A stretch of 64,000 nucleotides of DNA from Echinococcus granulosus. Its lineage: Eukaryota > Platyhelminthes > Cestoda > Cyclophyllidea > Taeniidae. The DNA is taken from NCBI RefSeq assembly GCF_000524195.1, contig NW_020170381.1:1704153-1768152 (forward strand). Reading direction: 5' to 3'. Positions 60,915 to 64,000 of this stretch are shown one piece after another. Position numbers and translations under genes: made by a program. Every line of letters starts with the position of its first letter. The first letter of the stretch is position 1. The notes below the pieces were generated by a model. It was not told the origin of the DNA, did not search any database, and worked only from the letters and a program-made list of their open reading frames with translations.

Positions 60915-61587
60915 TTAGCCCAAATTAAGATTCTGTTTGCTTTTCTCCTTCACCGCTTTGAAAGGGACATCCGAAGGACCGTACTAAGTATAAGATTTGA
61001 GTGCAATCAGCCGGAATACCTTGTCCCAAAACGGTTTCAAATCCTTCTTCATGGCATAAGCATCCTCTCCATCAGCGTAATACTTGGGTTCAACATCATA
61101 TGCTCTAAGTGAAGTGTTAGAGAATGTACAATGTACTGGAACCCTAGATTTTTTGTGTAGAGAGTAAGAGCAGCCCGATTACTTTTGCGAACGTGCAAGG
61201 AGACGTATCTTGCTTGAAAATTTTCCACCATTGCACGTGATGCCAGATTCATCAGAGTCCTGGCCAGACCTAGGCGGCGATGTGAGCGTTTAACAGCTAA
61301 TGAAGTAATATGCCCATATGGGAGATCATCCGGATCTTCTTCCCTTCAAATATGATTAAATGAATTCGGGTTACATCTTAGCCAATACGTATCCCACAAT
61401 TTCACCATCGGATTCTTCAGCAATGTATGAGAGCTGAGGCCACGACAGTCCATGATAAAAGTAATACTTCATGACGTAGTTCTCAGGAAGGCAATCCAGG
61501 TTACAATCTCGCATGCCAAGAAGATCGCCGGGCTAAAGCATTTCAAAGATTAGAGCCAGACACTACCCTCGCGTTCCGGATATTCAT
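60915..61587 (-). CDS. NAA10: N-alpha-acetyltransferase 10 (NatA catalytic subunit)
   Basis: Five exons join in frame: 61587-61567 (7 codons), 61532-61375, 61343-61137, 61104-61020 and 60983-60915, giving 179 residues. NAA10 is the catalytic subunit of NatA, which acetylates protein N-termini at the ribosome with NAA15. The match is close: [68 protein letters not shown] (the RRxGxA acetyl-CoA loop), [16 protein letters not shown] and [19 protein letters not shown]. It lacks the long acidic tail of the 235-residue vertebrate protein and ends KSKQNLNLG. All four introns are tiny: 34, 31, 32 and 36 bp. Reading through the last intron instead would end the protein 12 residues after that exon, so the spliced form is preferred but not certain. 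Confidence 0.94.
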
Positions 61588-62299
61588 CGTTAGCCTTACA
61601 ACTCGGCGGCAATGTAATGAGTAACTCAAACAATTTATTAATAAAACCGCTAAGTGCATACCTAAGAAATCAAGACATCTAGTTATTGTGGATATGACGC
61701 TTTTTTTAATCAAACATGTTGCAAGTGCTTATGAAAGGTTTGGGCTTGAATTCTCATAAAAATGACCGCGTATTACATCTTGACAGTTCTTTCACTCAAA
61801 CAAAATTACAAATGCAGCAAAACCAGTTGTTTAGTGGCCCTTAACTACTTGGCACAGACGTAGCAGTTTAGTATTTCAAATATTTCCAATAATAATAGTC
61901 CATTTGCTTGCCATTCGATTTCTTCATTGCTAATGCAATCACGAGTCTAGTCTACCTTAAACGTAGATACAGTCGCTAAAATTAAAATCTGGCGCTTTAA
62001 ATCGGAATGTATTTATTAGAATGAAATTTAGAATGAAGTTCAGAGTTCCAAGTTGAGAGGTCCATTTTACACCTCAGCTTCCGAACTGACTATACAGCGT
62101 CTAGAAATAGGGCTCCTCGCTACCTACCCTAACCCTAATGCAGGACGAGGCTCGTAGGTCTCCTCTTCCCTGTTCCTCGTACTCTTGGAACACATAGGTT
62201 GGTTTGGTTTTTACATGTTTATTAGGGCAAATAAACGGGGAAAACTGGTACAGAGTTCAGGGGAGTGTGGACACGTAAACGCTTTCCGGCTTGCAGGAC
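61588..62299. other. No recognisable gene
   Basis: Upstream region of NAA10 and AT-rich DNA. A CCCTAACCCTAA dimer near 62127 is too short to call a telomeric repeat. Confidence 0.4.
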
Positions 62300-62378
62300 G
62301 TTGACTCTTCTTTCACGAGGCTCTATTCGTATCCCTGCAACCTCTCTAAAAAGGAACATTAAAACAGCATAAGTATTA
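62300..62378 (-). repeat. Short dispersed repeat, copy 2
   Basis: Read on the minus strand, the sequence directly after the solo LTR (TAATACTTATGCTGTTTTAATG...CTCGTGA) is similar to the + strand at 26108-26180. It keeps an open frame containing GIRIEPRE. Confidence 0.5.
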
Positions 62379-62576
62379 TGTAGCGTCTGGAGACTTCCCT
62401 GAAGACAAAAGAAGACACAACACTCGGGCAGAATATATGTATTCAGCACAGAGAAGGTATCTGGGCTACTGGCATAGCCCGAAGGCCAGCCTACCCAGTG
62501 AGGTACACGAAGGCTAATTCGAAGTACAAAAGTGGCGCCTCACCAACCTCGAGGGATAAACCGCCATTGTATTACA
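62379..62576 (-). mobile_element. Solo LTR of the TRIM family
   Basis: 198 bp on the minus strand, beginning TGTAATACAATGG and ending CCAGACGCTACA, the same termini as the LTRs at 18988 and 19779 and similar throughout, although clearly more diverged. There is no internal region, primer site or second LTR nearby, so this is a solo LTR as left by LTR-LTR recombination. The 4-bp flanks are ATTA and CTTA, which may be a degraded target-site duplication. Confidence 0.85.
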
Positions 62577-64000
62577 CTTACACTAAGCTCTGTTTATGAG
62601 GCAGTGTTAAAGCAACTTGCACGTCGCGTGGATGCGACTCCAGTTAAGCCTACGGAGGATCATGTCTGCTTGTAAGATTACCGTATTTCAACTTGCTAAG
62701 GCAAGGCTGCTAAAGCTACTCAAAACCACGCAATCTTCAAGCCTTGGAGAGGACACACAGAAGCACTTTCAATGTTGGAACACCGTTTAGGAGAACTGTG
62801 CAGCGTTGTTGTGATTTGCGTCGATGAATTGATGAGTTGGCAAACCTTCATGCATTCGGATACGTAAGCGCTAATCAAACTCCCCAATAAAATAAGTCTT
62901 TGCTTAAACATACTAAAGTGGCTCCACTCCCGGTCCGATCTAAAAGTTAACACTACTCTTGGTGCGATTGCTGTGATGCTAGCTGATAAATGGTAGAGTA
63001 GATGGTTTAAAATGCATTCTTCCACCATAGAAACTGGGTTTAAGTGAGCGTTTACTAGGCTAGCAAGCTTTATAAGTGGCCTGTACCCAACCCGGTCCCA
63101 GGAGATGTGAAAGTGCACAGAGCTCTATTTAGTGCGCTGCGTCTGCTCTCTTACTTCAAAGAGATCTTACGTTCAGTTCAGTGAGGATGGCACCATCCCT
63201 TTGGTATTCGCTATAGCAGAACTTCATTATGTTAATAAAATATCTCGCCTCCCAAGAGTTAATAGAGGTCGTGAAAAAGAAATAAGTAATGTTTTTTTTA
63301 AATTGCAACCATGGGATTAATTGTTTGTCACTGAAGTTGACGTTGCAAGTCGACATCGGTGATAAAAGCAGCTTCAGCGCAAAGATTAAGTGTAATCAAG
63401 TCTATAGTGTATGTTCCGTCTTGAAGTCGTAGAAGTGATGTGAAATATGAAGGCGATAATGGAATGAGACTGTGATGCACCGCCATACATGACTGCTTCT
63501 ATGGGCCCGCTTGATGAGCACTTTAATACAGCACCGTCACCAAAACCGCGAACACCTTGCTTGCCAGTTAACCGCGATCAAAGTATGCAGTAACCAATAA
63601 ATTTTATGCATAATCTCAAAGTCGGCGTAACATTTACATTGAAACGTGGCAGAGCTGAAGGCTGTGTTAGCTCAGCACCAAATCGGCAGCACTACTAAAG
63701 TGCTGCGCTGCTGCCTATAACTGTGAGTCAGTAAAGCAGAAGCCTATTAGTGGACTAGACCTCGTAAATAGTCTGTGGAGTGCTCTTATGGCTTTGAGAA
63801 CTCTGCTACATCGCTGTGGCGAATATTTGGACCACGCTCCATCAAATGAGGGCGCCTGCTGTTGACCATATTAGTTTAAGATTAGTTTTGTGGTCAGATT
63901 ATGTATTGACCCTGAAATTCAAGGCCTGCCTCATGGGCTGTCCCCTTATTGTGTGGGTCCAGTCCGACGGCAGGTCATAGGGTGAGATACGGCTGAATGT
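62577..64000. other. No recognisable gene
   Basis: Contains a 132-codon minus frame (63118-62720) with no family resemblance and no start or splice support. No RNA gene was recognised. Confidence 0.4.

Noticed and set aside
62120..62140. CCCTAACCCTAA, a telomere-like repeat
   Set aside because: Only two units; expected by chance at this length.
62720..63118. 132-codon minus frame near the right end
   Set aside because: No recognised family, no splice pattern, no neighbours in phase.
1..64000. CRISPR arrays, bacterial operons, integrases or phage genes
   Set aside because: All recognised genes are spliced animal genes; no regularly spaced repeats or prokaryotic genes were seen.

Overview
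The window looks like a nuclear contig from a flatworm, most likely a tapeworm. The evidence is threefold. All recognisable proteins are animal-type (SEC61A, EXT2, mitoferrin, ZnT6, DDX19, PIF1, NAA10, KXD1, SAP30BP). Many introns are only 31-41 bp while others exceed 1 kb. The repeats are short LTR elements of the TRIM type, a class reported from cestodes. The genus cannot be fixed from the sequence. Exon limits were read by hand from GT/GC...AG signals, frame continuity and agreement with remembered family sequence; no alignment was run.

Layout. 1-14 kb: no recognised family; simple repeats at 4.2 and 5.5 kb and a weak three-exon candidate (7778-12268). 14.4-18.2 kb (-): DDX19/Dbp5 mRNA-export helicase. 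19-20 kb: a complete miniature LTR retrotransposon with LTRs, PBS, PPT and a 4-bp target duplication. 20.9-24.2 kb (-): mitoferrin. 25.3-26.4 kb: a related LTR element (copy A). 28.2-30.8 kb (+): KXD1 and SLC30A6, 115 bp apart. 31.2-33.5 kb (-): SAP30BP. 34.4-35.0 kb (+): a degenerate forkhead-like exon. 38.4-40.0 kb (+): SEC61A. 42.2-44.8 kb (+): a short-chain dehydrogenase. 51.4-54.3 kb (-): EXT2. 54.8-56.0 kb: LTR element copy B, almost identical to copy A and abutting an assembly gap. 57.3-60.2 kb (-): PIF1 helicase. 60.9-61.6 kb (-): NAA10. 62.4-62.6 kb: a solo LTR.

The genes are housekeeping genes of different pathways (mRNA export, mitochondrial iron import, lysosome positioning, zinc transport, protein translocation, heparan sulfate synthesis, DNA helicase, N-terminal acetylation). 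They do not form one functional cluster. What links them is gene architecture: ultrashort introns, 3' splice sites lying a few bases before several start codons (as expected for spliced-leader trans-splicing), and one tight gene pair that looks like an operon. The most novel material is the set of related miniature LTR elements and the two assembly gaps that fall inside them.
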